Source of the DNA: Amphiura filiformis
Lineage: Eukaryota; Echinodermata; Ophiuroidea; Amphilepidida; Amphiuridae
Reading direction: 5' to 3'
Length of the DNA: 64,000 nt
Assembly (NCBI RefSeq): GCF_039555335.1
Contig: NC_092635.1
Coordinates: 67,678,058 to 67,742,057, forward strand
The notes under the pieces were generated by a model that worked only from the letters and a program-made list of their open reading frames with translations, was not told the origin of the DNA and did no database searches. Every line of letters starts with the position of its first letter. The stretch's first letter is position 1. Below, piece by piece: positions 21,565 through 32,276 of this stretch. Position numbers and translations under genes: made by a program.

Positions 21565-21702
21565 GTTATAACCCTAACCTTAAACTTCATCCTAACCCTA
21601 ACCTATAACAAAATCCCTAATCCTAACCCAAAACCTAACTACAACTCAAATCCTAATATTAACCCTAACCCTACCATATCCCTTACACTAACCCTAACTT
21701 GA
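21565..21702. repeat. degenerate interstitial telomere-like repeat (CCCTAA)n
   Basis: Repeated aaccctaaccct(a)/aacctaac words in one orientation, with many substitutions. This matches the metazoan TTAGGG telomere unit. It could be a telomere-repair scar or a degenerate simple repeat; strong decay argues that it is old. Confidence 0.8.
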
Positions 21703-21837
21703 ACCTTTTTTGGACTAAGAGGCTGATCCCTTCTGATCTAATGGGCTGTTCAACATCAAATGAAATATGTATCAATGCTATGTATTTTTATTTTTATGAA
21801 TAAAATTTATAAAACTGAATGAACATTTGATTTTGTG

Positions 21838-22050
21838 TGGACTAATTCATTTAAAATCACCAATACCTGTTGAAAATTCCAAATGGAATGAACTCATCAG
21901 GCAGCTCCATTTGAATTTCATATACCCTCTGAGAAAGATTCAATTTGAATCTTCCACAGAGGTAGGAAGAGTTTCAAATTGAAATTCATACTCCCCTTGT
22001 GGAAGATATTTCTAAAATCTTCCACACAGGAAATATTGACTTTAAATGAA
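21838..22050. repeat. GGGCTATTCCA MITE family copy
   Basis: Contains 'tttgaatttcatataccctctgagaaagattcaa', 'aatcttccacagaggta' and 'catactccccttgtggaagatat', in the inverted arrangement of the family. Confidence 0.78.
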
Positions 22051-22061
22051 CTTGCCACATT

Positions 22062-22364
22062 CCCAGCAAACACTAACCATTTTCATATGGCTAGAAAAGG
22101 GCAGAATATGTTGCCGGAAAATGTTTAAATGTCGGGTATAAACATTTTAAAAGCATTTTCTGAACTTTCTGTTCTGATAACATATTTTAGTAAAACATGT
22201 TCAAAAATGTGTTTTACAATAACATTAACATTTTACAAAGATTTATTGTTTTTCATACAAAACGTTTTTAAATGTTTTCAGAACCTTTACAAATAACCGG
22301 AACAAATAACTGACAAGCTCCGACATTACATGACTTTAAAATGTTTCACACGGTGTTTGCTAGG
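22062..22364. repeat. MITE with CCCAGCAAACAC ends (copy 2)
   Basis: Starts CCCAGCAAACACTAACC and ends GGTGTTTGCTAGG. The interior is rich in 'aacattttaaaa' words, like the copy at 5906-6225. Confidence 0.82.
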
Positions 22365-23359
22365 TACATATATGAATATTAGTCCAAATAGCTAATTGGA
22401 CACCTTTTTGATGAGCTACCCTTCTCAAATGCAATCATCAAAATCTGTACGAACAATATGCATTTTGTATTATCCCCACAAAATGAAACCAACAAGATTT
22501 GCCAGCATAGGTCATTATCTTGACCAATCATTTTATTGTAAAACATTTCCCCCAAATTTACCACTCTTCAACATCTGAAATGAAAACAATTCATTTATAC
22601 TTATCTTCAAAATATACATCAAATTACATCATAATTATTTAAAAAACAAACAAAAACAACACACAATTAATGCATACTAGGTAATTGGTTGGTGGACTGA
22701 TCCTTACACACACTTACTAATAATATCATACAATAAACAGAATTATCTTTCTCTCGTGAAATCAGCAAAGGTTTATGGTTATTTTCAAATTTTCGCTTTT
22801 GTAGACCTTAGCTTGTAACTGCATGTGAATAAGAAAACACTTGGAACCACAAGTAGGAGAACCAACCTGAGGTGACTTACACTTAATATTTGTTCTCATT
22901 TTGAACTACAACAAAATCATGCCCGGTATTTTGCTGTAAACATTTGACAAAAGCGTACTTCCCCGATGTTAACAAGGCACCTCTGAAGCGTAGTATGCAT
23001 GTTTCACGCATTGTTAATTCCGCCGCCATACGCATTGCGAGTTATGCCATGTCAACATTGCAGCAGTACACTCTCATCAAAGATTTACAGCAATTTACTA
23101 GAACTATTTTTAAATAGAAGTTAAAACTTCTCAAGTACTGGGTATATCACTTGTGCCCTTTGTCATGGGAGGGGAGTTAAATGTTTTTTGTGGCCATAAA
23201 GGCCAGGCTATTATCCGACATCTTTTGTGTGATTTTTGTTTGCTATCGATGTGACTTTTCAGTTCTCCACAGTGACTTTCGGTTCTCATCAGTTTTCGAC
23301 TTCCATTGTTAAAAGTTCTCTGCAGACAAAAACACTGAAGCAACGTTTTGCTGCTGTGT
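22365..23359. other. no recognised gene
   Basis: AT-rich non-coding sequence. Short open frames on both strands have biased, non-protein-like composition and no family match that I recognise. Confidence 0.4.
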
Positions 23360-23548
23360 CAGGGACTGTCTTTTGGAATTTGCAGGAGAGCTCTTCTGGA
23401 GCCTTCTAGAGGAGCTATTTAAAGGATTTACAATAGCATGTAAGGAGACTGGTCAAATAAGGAGAGCTGAAAATCACTCTTCAATATCAGATTTAAGGAG
23501 AGCAGTTAGAGAGCGATTGCTCTTGCTCTCTTCAAAAGGCAGTCCCTG
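23360..23548. repeat. 190 bp MITE with CAGGGACTGTCTTTTG ends
   Basis: CAGGGACTGTCTTTTG at the left is mirrored by CAAAAGGCAGTCCCTG at the right. Interior words such as 'ggagagct' and 'agagagcgattgctcttgctctct' form an inner hairpin. Confidence 0.82.
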
Positions 23549-23751
23549 CTGTGTAAAACACTGAAATAGCCAACAAGATATCGGACTACAGCTTGGCCTT
23601 TAGAATAGGGCTTCATTGGACTTGTGTAACAAAACACACATACAAACTATTGCGCCTAAAACTATTTTTGCATCACATATTCGTGTACATCTCATGATAA
23701 CTGTGCAAAAAGTTCAAAAATATTAATATCACACAATGCAGACTCATTGGG

Positions 23752-24030
23752 CCATTCTGTTTAAAATCCACACTCCCCCTGTTGCAGATGGTAGAAATAA
23801 CCTACACAGAGGGAGTATGACTTTCTAATGGAATGAACACATTAGTCTGCTTCATTTGAATTTCATACTCCCTCTGGGAAAGATTGAACCTGAATCTTCC
23901 ACAGAAGGAGGGCGAGTTTCAAATAGATTTGGTTAATATACTAATTCCATTTGAAATTCATACTCCCTCTGTGGAAGATATTTCTAACATATTCCACAGG
24001 GGGACTGTAGATTTCAAATAGAATAGCCCA
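23752..24030. repeat. GGGCTATTCCA MITE family copy
   Basis: 'tgggccattctgtttaaaatccacactccccctgt' at the left and 'gatttcaaatagaatagccca' at the right delimit a palindromic copy with internal 'atactccctctg(t/g)gaaaga' units. Confidence 0.82.
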
Positions 24031-25174
24031 TTCACACTTGAACTGTTAACATACGGAAAAATACTAATCACACCATTGGCAAAAATATTAAATCAAGCAA
24101 TTATTCGTTGTAAAAATGCACCTCTGATAGTACACAGTCAGATACATGTTTTTACTTTACAAAATACAAAAGGTATTTACATTAAATATTATTTGGATTA
24201 TCACTTTTTTTATAACACACTAGAAAAAATATTATCTTTGTATCATGAATTCAACATCTTCATGTAGCTATGCCCAATAGTGAAGTATAAAATCTGTGTG
24301 CATGTTTTTTTTTCAATTCACATACATGTACATCACAAAAAAGCTACTGTGGGAAGTAAAATTTTTTATGAGTGCCCTATTTTTGAAACATCTCAATTTC
24401 GAATCCAACTCTAATGCTGGTTTCATACTTTCCTGCTCTGATGATGATGCTTTACTGTGCAGTCGCATCAGAAACATTAGCGGTGACTAGCGGTAAGCTT
24501 ATATATAATACTGTAATTTTCAGCTGGAGTGCTGTCAGTTGAAAATTGTGGTGCAAACATGAACAAAAGACAGTGCGTAAGGAGGCAACCTCAATGACAT
24601 GTTCGTTCAAGTGATAGAGAATTGAATAGCTGCGTGTAGAGCACAACAGAAATGAACACAATAGCATTTAGCATCTCATGAATGCGCAACAAATCTATTG
24701 AACTTGTTCGATTCACAATACGATACACCTCAAGCAACTATTTACTTAAAATAATGATGTCTCCCATGTTATATGAGACGATAGATGCACTCCAGCGGCT
24801 AAAAACAATACCTTTATTCTCTAATTATTTCATGAGGGGCATGCTACAGAAGATTTCTTTTCATTACCTTTGAGTTGTAGCAAAAGACAGGAATTTACAT
24901 CAAAAATCCTCTTAATTTTAATGAGAGATTCAGATGAACTTCCAGGAACTTCCAGTTGCTCTCCACATGAACCTGGGTACATGTATGTTTTTGGACAGCT
25001 GGGTAATGTATGTTTTATGGATAGCTACATTGTTACATTAATTATTCTCATATACACACACTTTATTATACTATAATTCAGTACATTGGTATCAAAACTG
25101 TCAAATTAGATAAATAATAAAAAGTGCAATGACATTAACATAATGGCAAATCAATAATTAAATTACTGGCATAC
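24031..25174. other. no recognised gene
   Basis: AT-rich intergenic sequence. No exon with convincing splice sites or family similarity, and no clear repeat, was seen. Confidence 0.4.
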
Positions 25175-25368
25175 TGGGCTATTCCAATTGAAATCCATAC
25201 ACCCCCTATGGAAGACATGACCTTATTCTTCCATACAGGGAGTGTGAATTTCAAATGGGGTTACCTGAATGGGTGACCCCATTTGAAATGTACACCCCCT
25301 GTGTGAGAGATTAAGGCTATGTCTTCCATAGGATGTGTATGGGTTTCAATTCATTTGGAATAGTCCAC
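25175..25368. repeat. GGGCTATTCCA MITE family, best-preserved copy
   Basis: Runs from CTGGGCTATTCCAATTGAAA to TTTGGAATAGTCCA. The inner arms ACACCCCCTATGGAAGACAT and its mirror ATGTCTTCCATAGGATGTGT surround a central palindrome, 'aaatggggttacctgaatgggtgaccccattt'. Confidence 0.88.
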
Positions 25369-26420
25369 TGCAAAGCAGGGACCAAATTCTTGAAGTTATA
25401 TCTGAGAGGATGCGTATCATCCTCTATATACTGTGTGGCTGTGTTGTCAATATGTGGCACTATACTGTTACCCATGACCAAGGCTACTGGTGCGAATTCT
25501 CAAAAAGATGAAGACAGCTCCTGTGGTATCATAGATTCACATGGATTTAAGAGCATCATGTGAGTATACTAACCACATCTCTTGGTGTCTGTGCATAATG
25601 GCAAAGCAGCCACACAGTACAAGCCAGCTTAAGATATAACTTCTGGCCACTCATCACTTGAAATGCTCAAATCAGAAGATGCCGCAGTTGTGTACATGAA
25701 ATGACGCATGTATATCAAGGAATTTTGTCCCAGATACGACTCAGTGAAAGATACCATAATAGGTGTATTAGGTAATTGTTGGCCAAGTTGGAATACTCGG
25801 CACGCTTGTACATGTAGCTACACGATAAACACACGCACATAGTACGCTACATGGGCACAACAGATACGTTCGAGCCTGGCCAAAAAATGCCCTAATTTAC
25901 CTATAGTATTGGGCCATCCCTGTTGCAAAATTCAGGCCATTCAATCTAGGCTTGATTAAAAGCTTCATTTGGCATTGTCAATGGAGCTGCGCCAATCCAA
26001 GAATTCAGTTCACACCAGTTGATGAGTGAATTATTTTCAGCTGGTATACCTAGAGGGTGCACATACAAATCAAAATGCAAAGGTTTCAGCTAGGCTGTAA
26101 TAATGCGAAAGATTTTGGCAGCTATTAAGATATGACACAACCAAAATATTGTTATAAATAAAACTTGGCACCATTCTATATATAAAGACAAAAAAAAAAC
26201 CCACATGATGCGAATAATGCTGTAACCATGGGTACATTCCGCTAAACTTTAAGACGTATCGTAGATCTCAAAATCCATCATAAGTTACAATGCATCATAC
26301 ATCCATTTGACATATGATTGGAACACATTGCCAAATTATGCTGGGTAAAGAGTACTCATAACTTTATGATGGCCGGCTATTCTATTTACACTACGATGGA
26401 TTCAAAGCTTAGTGAAATGG
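25369..26420. other. no recognised gene
   Basis: Non-coding by eye. Contains a short A run at about 26193 and no coherent splice-bounded coding segment. Confidence 0.4.
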
Positions 26421-26719
26421 ACCCCTGGGCACCCGTGGGGGTACTCAATACAATGACCATAGGGGATATGCCGCAAACATGGGACGCATTTTCAGCCATT
26501 TATTATATCAATGACTCTTTTTTCTCCCAAAAAACAAGCCAAATTGTACATATCTGTGGCAGCAAACTTTGGCAATTTGCATTAAATTTGGTTGAAAACT
26601 ATGACTTTTGGTATAGCGATGGGTGCATATTTCTTGGAAATTTGGTATTCGGATCCACTTTCAAATTCTCAGTGGCACATCTCTACCCAAACCAAACTTG
26701 AGTACCCCTGCTGGGCACC
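26421..26719. repeat. MITE with GGGGGTACTCAA-type ends
   Basis: 'acccctgggcacccgtgggggtactcaat' at the left is mirrored imperfectly by 'ttgagtacccctgctgggcacctcc' at the right. The open frame spanning it (26318-26701) is therefore probably spurious. Confidence 0.72.
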
Positions 26720-26861
26720 TCCAGGAACATGGTTTCTTAGAACCCATAAGGCTAGTATAAAGTTCAATGTTTTTGTGCATATTTCCACCAGTGCATCCTT
26801 CATTCACCTTTGACATACATTGAATGTAGAATGCCGTCATTATACACACACTGTATAACAT

Positions 26862-27112
26862 CACTGGGCGGGAAAAACCTCACACATACTTTTGGCCCTT
26901 GAACATGAATAAAGCCTTGTAGGTGTAGACTTTATATTAAAGAGTTTGCTTCATCCATGTTCAAGGGCCAAAGTACATGCAGGAAACATCTCATTTTTAC
27001 TTTTGGCCCTGGAAAATGGATAAAGCCTTTTTTGTGTAGACTTTACACTGATAGGTTTGCTTCATCCATGTTCAAGAGCAAAAAGTACATATGAGGTTTT
27101 CCCCGCCCAGTG
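26862..27112. repeat. MITE with CACTGGGCGGGAAAAACCTC ends
   Basis: CACTGGGCGGGAAAAACCTC at the left is mirrored by GAGGTTTTCCCCGCCCAGTG at the right. The interior is a tandem pair of 'tacttttggccct(t/g)gaa ... gtgtagacttta ... gcttcatccatgttcaag' units. Confidence 0.86.
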
Positions 27113-27402
27113 ACGATAAGTTGTTCTCAAAAGTTGGTCATGCTAATTTGCAACTACGATACATATTACACTGGCCTCTATAGTTCTAAGTACCTAAAAT
27201 TTAATCTTCACATAAATAAGCATTGTGCCAATTATACGCAAAATATACAAAACAAATTGACAACGAAAAATCTCTATGATAATACAAAGTAGATTGCATT
27301 ATAGTACTATTACTCTCATCTTTGGAATAGAAATCATCATTCTACTTAATTATATAAAATATTCTATAAATATCGTTGATTTGGTATACCCTCTTTAGTA
27401 AA

Positions 27403-27968
27403 TTGGGCTCATATTCCAGCTGCAATCCATATGCCCCCTGTGGAAGACATGACCATCATCTTTTACACAGGGGGTGTGACTTTCAAATGGGGTTACCCGA
27501 ATAGGTGACTCTATTAGAAATCTACACCCCATGTGTGAGAGATTAAGGTTGTCTTTCACACTGGGAGTGTGACTTTCAAATAGGATTACCTGAATGGGTG
27601 ACTCCATTTGAAATCTACACCCCATGTGTGGGAGATTGTTGTTGTCTTTCACACAGGAGTGTGACTTTCAAATGGAGTTACCCGAATGGGTGACTCCATT
27701 TGAAATCTACACCCCATGTGTGGGAGATTAAGGTTGTCTTTCACACAGGGAGTGTGACTTTCAAATGGAGTTACCCGAATGGGTGACTCCATTTGAAATA
27801 TACACCCCATGTGTGGGAGATTAAGGGTGTCTTTCACACAGGGAGTATGACTTTCAAATAAGGTTACCCGAATGGGTGACTCCATTTGAAATATACACTC
27901 ACCGTGTGGGAGATTAAGGTTGTGTCTTCCACAGGGGGTGTATGGATTTTAACTAGGATAGCCCATTG
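27403..27968. repeat. GGGCTATTCCA MITE with internal ~93 bp tandem expansion
   Basis: The outer ends are those of the MITE family, but the central palindrome-bearing unit is repeated in tandem. The landmark TGACTCCATTTGAAAT occurs at about 27599, 27691, 27784 and 27877 (period 92-93 bp), with a more diverged unit before it. Repetitive open frames on the minus strand are by-products. Confidence 0.88.
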
Positions 27969-28324
27969 ACACACCATATGCGAGAGTCATGTGTGCAGTA
28001 CAACTATTGCTCAGTATATAAAGTGATTATTTTCAAGGCATTTTTGCAGGGTTCCACTAAATTTACTTTTTATTTACATCCTGATTAATTAAGTACATAG
28101 GCTTCAAACCCTGGAAACCTTAAGTTAAGTCTATTCATTTCATCATATCACAAGTCTTAGTATTACATTTGTAGTCTTCGTTCAAGTCTAAAGTAACAGT
28201 TGCTTCTTTGACATTTGTCATTGGAACATACAATGAGTAAAATCATACAAATAAAGCATTGATTGAAAGCGCCAATCACGATGCTTCCACTTTGAAGCGC
28301 ATTGTTGTAAAAAATTGTGAAAAA

Positions 28325-28400
28325 AGAACATTTGGAAAAAAAAAAACAATTTGAAAAACAAATATTTTGAAAAAAAAAATATGAAAATTATCTCATTATC
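28325..28400. repeat. A-rich low-complexity tract
   Basis: Runs of A interspersed with caatttg and atatttt words. Confidence 0.7.
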
Positions 28401-28680
28401 ATAATAATAATTATGTAAATTAGACTCCTAGAATATCTGAAGTCAATCCACCCATTCATTTGAGAGGTACAGCATCCGGACGGACGGAAGGCTAATTTCA
28501 GCGCAAAATATGCAAATTAGCTCATTATCACAATAACAAATATTCAAATTAGACCCCAATAAAAGTAGCCAAAGTTTATGACTATGGCCTACCTATCCTA
28601 GAATATCCAAAGTCAACGTGCCTATCCATTCAAGAGTTTCAGGGTTCCGGACGAACGGAGGCATGAATGGATGGACGTTG
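28400..28680. repeat. tandem pair containing GGACGGACGG words
   Basis: Two diverged copies of about 175 bp. Each contains 'ctcattatcaNaataa', 'cctagaatatc(t/c)(g/a)aagtcaa', 'cattcatttgagagg/cattcaagagttt' and 'ccggacg(g/a)acgga'. Confidence 0.7.
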
Positions 28681-29462
28681 TAAAAACAATATACCTCATG
28701 ATGGAGGCATAAATACATCAGAGATACGGGGTGGTGAGGCATACATACCACATGGTCGGACATGGCACTATTTAGAGCTAACATGCTCTCAACTCCAATG
28801 CAAAAGTTCAATAACCTTTATCAAGTTCATAGCCCAAAAGTTGACCTCGAGTTGTGGGATATGAGTTTTTGTACCCAATGAGAAATTGTATGTATAGAAG
28901 CATATTGAGGTTTTTAGAACTGTGCATTCTTATATTGCAACTATATAGTCACACTTCTTGCTGATGTAACATGTGACTGATGTGAGTGTTTGAATAATGG
29001 AAACAAGAGCTTGTCTGGCTGGTTTATTCGGTCATAAAACATCTGCATTTTATTGGCTGAAAGGCTTGAGAGAGTAGAGTCATATCATGCGACCTACATC
29101 TTTGTATGCTAAAATAACCTGTGCACACCAGCAAAGCTATCATATAGTCATGGCACAGATAAACTTGTAATGCAAGTTGTGTCTGATACCACCTGTCACT
29201 CAAAGTAGAAACCTGCTTTGATTGGCTATCTTGCTGATTAACCCAATTGGATCTGAGACACCATGTGCGCAGAATCTTGCCACACCCCTCAAGGATGACA
29301 TCAGATGCAACATTCCAAGGTTATCTCTGGCGACATTGTCCTCACTGCATGTGAAACTGTTGCAGTGCTCCTACCAATTATTACATTTTAGGCCTTTTTT
29401 TGTCCAAATATTCTGGAGGTACATTTGAACCTCATGGTTGACAATCCAGCATGCTGTTTTTA
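28681..29462. other. no recognised gene; dispersed-repeat fragment
   Basis: About 28800-28930 is related to about 15540-15700. Nothing else was recognised. Confidence 0.4.
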
Positions 29463-29630
29463 TCCCATGGGCAGGGACAAGTGATTTGCGCAGAACTTTT
29501 TTTCCGCTCAATTGGCTATTTTTTTCCTATGGGCAGAGATACATGATTTGCACTAAAAAAAAGGTCTGTGCAATCTCCGCGCAATTAGCAATTTTTTCCG
29601 CGCAAATCACTTGTCCCTGCCCATGGGGCA
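29463..29630. repeat. inverted repeat with CAGGGACAAGTGATTTGCGC arms
   Basis: CAGGGACAAGTGATTTGCGC is mirrored by GCGCAAATCACTTGTCCCTG. A related half-element begins at about 39538 ('ggacagggacaagcgcg'). Confidence 0.82.
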
Positions 29631-30505
29631 GCAGTTGAGTCAAAGGTCTCCTGATTTAGTTTCTTTGGATTTTACACAACTTGATCTACCTTGAAGCTCA
29701 CAAAAAAGTGCATATTTTCGCTCCATTTTTCAACTGATATTTATAATACTTTTTAGTTGTAATAAAACTCTTTCATACAATAGTGAAGAAGTGTGTACTG
29801 TAAACACTAAATCTATGCTTTTGTTTTTGGCACCCTTGTTAAAGCCTCTCTTTGATTCTGCTATAGTTAGTACTTTATAATAATAATCAAAACAAATAAA
29901 ACAAATCTGGACCCATAATATAAATATAGTGCTTTCCTTATTGTTCAAACTGTTCAAGATGACAGAGTGTTTACTACATTCAAACTTATGTGAAATGAAA
30001 TTTTTGACTTATTGTTGGTATATTTAATTCTTGGTATACGTGCCATGTCATTAATGTGTAGTTTCATTGGTTTTATTTTTTTGAAGTGTGCTTAGTTTTC
30101 AATGCAATACCCTTGTGGAATGCACTGGTTGCTTTTACTTGTACGTCCTAGAATTAAATATAAAGAATCAAATATAAGAACTGTAATTCATAACACTGCC
30201 TACAAAAAGCAGCAAAAACAACTATCAAGTCTTCAAGTTTTTGCTGAATTATTAAGCACATAAGTTGTTTTTCCTTAATTATCGCTCTCTTTAACAGCCA
30301 GGAGTCTCAAACATTTGTTGGAATGTGAGCAAAGAGATTAGACCAAAAGAGTTCCAACTCACTCTTTGACCTCCCTGAGTAGGGATTCCTTGGGTCTAAT
30401 ATCTTTGATGTGAGCTCATTTCTTGCAAATCCAACCACTTGTGACCTCATGTCTGAAATTGGGTCAAATGTCCCATCTTATTCCTGGGTAGTCTTGTGAC
30501 TTCAT
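29631..30505. other. no recognised gene
   Basis: AT-rich sequence. A block at about 30330-30405 ('agagattagaccaaaagagttccaactc') is related to the ends of the foldback element at 56099-56392. Confidence 0.4.
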
Positions 30506-30688
30506 ATTGGGCTGATCCAGTTGAAATCCATACGCCCCATATGGAAGACATGATCTTAGGGAGTGTAGACTTCAAATAGAATCACCCATTCCTGTAACCC
30601 CATTTGAAATTCACACTCCCTGCATGGAAGATTAAGCTCAAATCTTCCATAGGGGTGTATGGATTATAACTGCAACAGCCCATTCAGA
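30506..30688. repeat. GGGCTATTCCA MITE family copy
   Basis: 'attgggctgatccagttgaaatccatacgcccc' at the left and 'aggggtgtatggattataactgcaacagccca' at the right. Confidence 0.82.
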
Positions 30689-30792
30689 ACTGCAACCCCC
30701 GAATATTAAACATAGCCTTAAACTTAAAACACCATTTTGTAGTAACTGTGCATATTGGTACATAAAAATGGTAAAACAGCACCACCATACAT

Positions 30793-31273
30793 CAGTCAGA
30801 ATTAATAGGTAAATTTTCACGGGAAAATTTTCTGGACATGTGACACCCATGGGCGCAGACATATTAGCATTACGGAATGTGACCCCGAGCACAGCGGGTG
30901 GTCTACCAATGTATTTGAATAGGAAGAATTCCTCTTTTGATGCAAAATAAGTAACTTGTCGCAAGTTAATAATATTATGGTTAGAGTTTCCGTAGATAAA
31001 TATTTTTTTCCCGTAGATAGATATTTTTGAAATTACGTTTTGATGATACTGTGAAGAAATTAAGATTGCATTATATTCAATAAATTTGCAATACACAAAT
31101 TTCTATCGAAATTGCAGCCAAGAATACTATTTCGATTCAAAATTACTAAGACTTGAATAGCGAGGGCACCGCCGGGGGTCGAAGATCAGGCTCGAGGTCA
31201 CACTCACATTGATACGCATTGGTCACATGTCCAGAAAATTTTCCCGTGAAAATATACCCATTAATGTTGACTG
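30793..31273. mobile_element. 480 bp MITE with ~52 bp terminal inverted repeats
   Basis: CAGTCAGAATTAATAGGTAA and the following TTTTCACGGGAAAATTTTCT at the left are mirrored by AGAAAATTTTCCCGTGAAAA and TACCCATTAATGTTGACTG at the right. It sits about 0.8 kb upstream of the Tudor-like gene. No coding sequence. Confidence 0.88.
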
Positions 31274-32078
31274 TACATATAATACTCATCTGTGGTTTTC
31301 AACATCAATGCCATCATGAACATTCAGCTTATCATAAGTCATCAAATTACTTCCATACGACAAAATGAAAGTATAGCCTACTTACATTACTCTAGTACTT
31401 CAAATGAAAATTCAAATTTCTTGTCATCATTGACCAACTATCACACACTTCTTAGTTTTGTGCCAGCTTCCTGCCAGCAACAAATTTGCATGACAGAAAC
31501 AACCCCAGAAAAGTTAGAAATGAGATTTTCCAAAACGGGCGTACCACTGGGAATTACACTTGCCCATGTCAGTACTGTCAAACTAATTGTGTTGACATCT
31601 TGATAGATGTTATTGGTAACCTCAATTACCCTATCTGCTGCCCTGTTTCCCTAAATTGACAACTTGATAAATGATACTCAACCCAGTTGGCTAACCCCAG
31701 TGACCCTACAAACTGGATAGGGGCAATCATCAGAATTTGGTTAATGTTCTACTATTAAACCATAAATACAGATAAAATATTCATAACAGATGTCTAGGCT
31801 CATTTCCTTTGCAAAGTTTCATAACCTGCATTTATCAGTATGCAGAGAAAATTAACCTACTAGTTTCTGGTGAATATTTTGAATACAGGACAAGCAAGGT
31901 TGGCTGAATAGTTCACATAGACTAGTGTGCAGCCAAGAGGGGTTACTGAACTGTGCATGTCCAATTTGTGTTGAACTTGAAAACTTGTTGTTTATCAAAA
32001 TGTTTTTAAAGTTTAAAGTGCACTTCGGAACAAACCATATAGGAGATAGCACCGAGCAGAGTAGATCGAGTCATTGTA
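31274..32078 (+). other. upstream region of the Tudor-like gene
   Basis: No repeat or upstream exon is recognised. In the gene's frame the first in-frame stop upstream of the ATG is the TAG at 32040-32042. Confidence 0.4.
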
Positions 32079-32276
32079 ATGTATTCAAAGGGAGAAAAGA
32101 TTGAAGCTCTGGATAGTGAAAGACAATGGGCAAAAGGGAGCGTTATAGAAGTACTAGAGGAAGGATGGAGAGTTAAATTTACGGGATGGGGAGCGCAGTG
32201 GGACAGGAACATATACGATGAACGAGAGATAAGGCACGAAACGGAGATAGACGTTACAGAAAAAAGAAAGCGCAAG
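32079..32276 (+). CDS. Tudor-like gene exon 1 (barrel domain)
   Basis: 66 codons from ATG at 32079 to donor GTAAAT. It encodes the complete barrel and a basic tail. The ATG is the first in this frame after the TAG at 32040-32042. An upstream coding exon cannot be excluded. Confidence 0.78.

Noticed and set aside
21424-21702. 92-codon open frame rich in Leu-Thr-Leu and Asn-Pro
   Set aside because: It is a translation of the degenerate CCCTAA tract.
26318-26701. 127-codon open frame on the + strand
   Set aside because: It spans the MITE at 26421-26719, with no family match and no splice context.
27395-27885. Repetitive minus-strand frames (ESPIRVTPFESHTPCVKD-type repeats)
   Set aside because: By-product of the 93 bp tandem units inside a MITE.
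27403-27968. CRISPR-like regular array
   Set aside because: The units are contiguous, with no unique spacers, and the context is eukaryotic. It is a tandem repeat.
30638-31096. 152-codon minus-strand open frame
   Set aside because: It runs through the ends of two MITEs (30506-30688 and 30793-31273) and shows no protein-like pattern.
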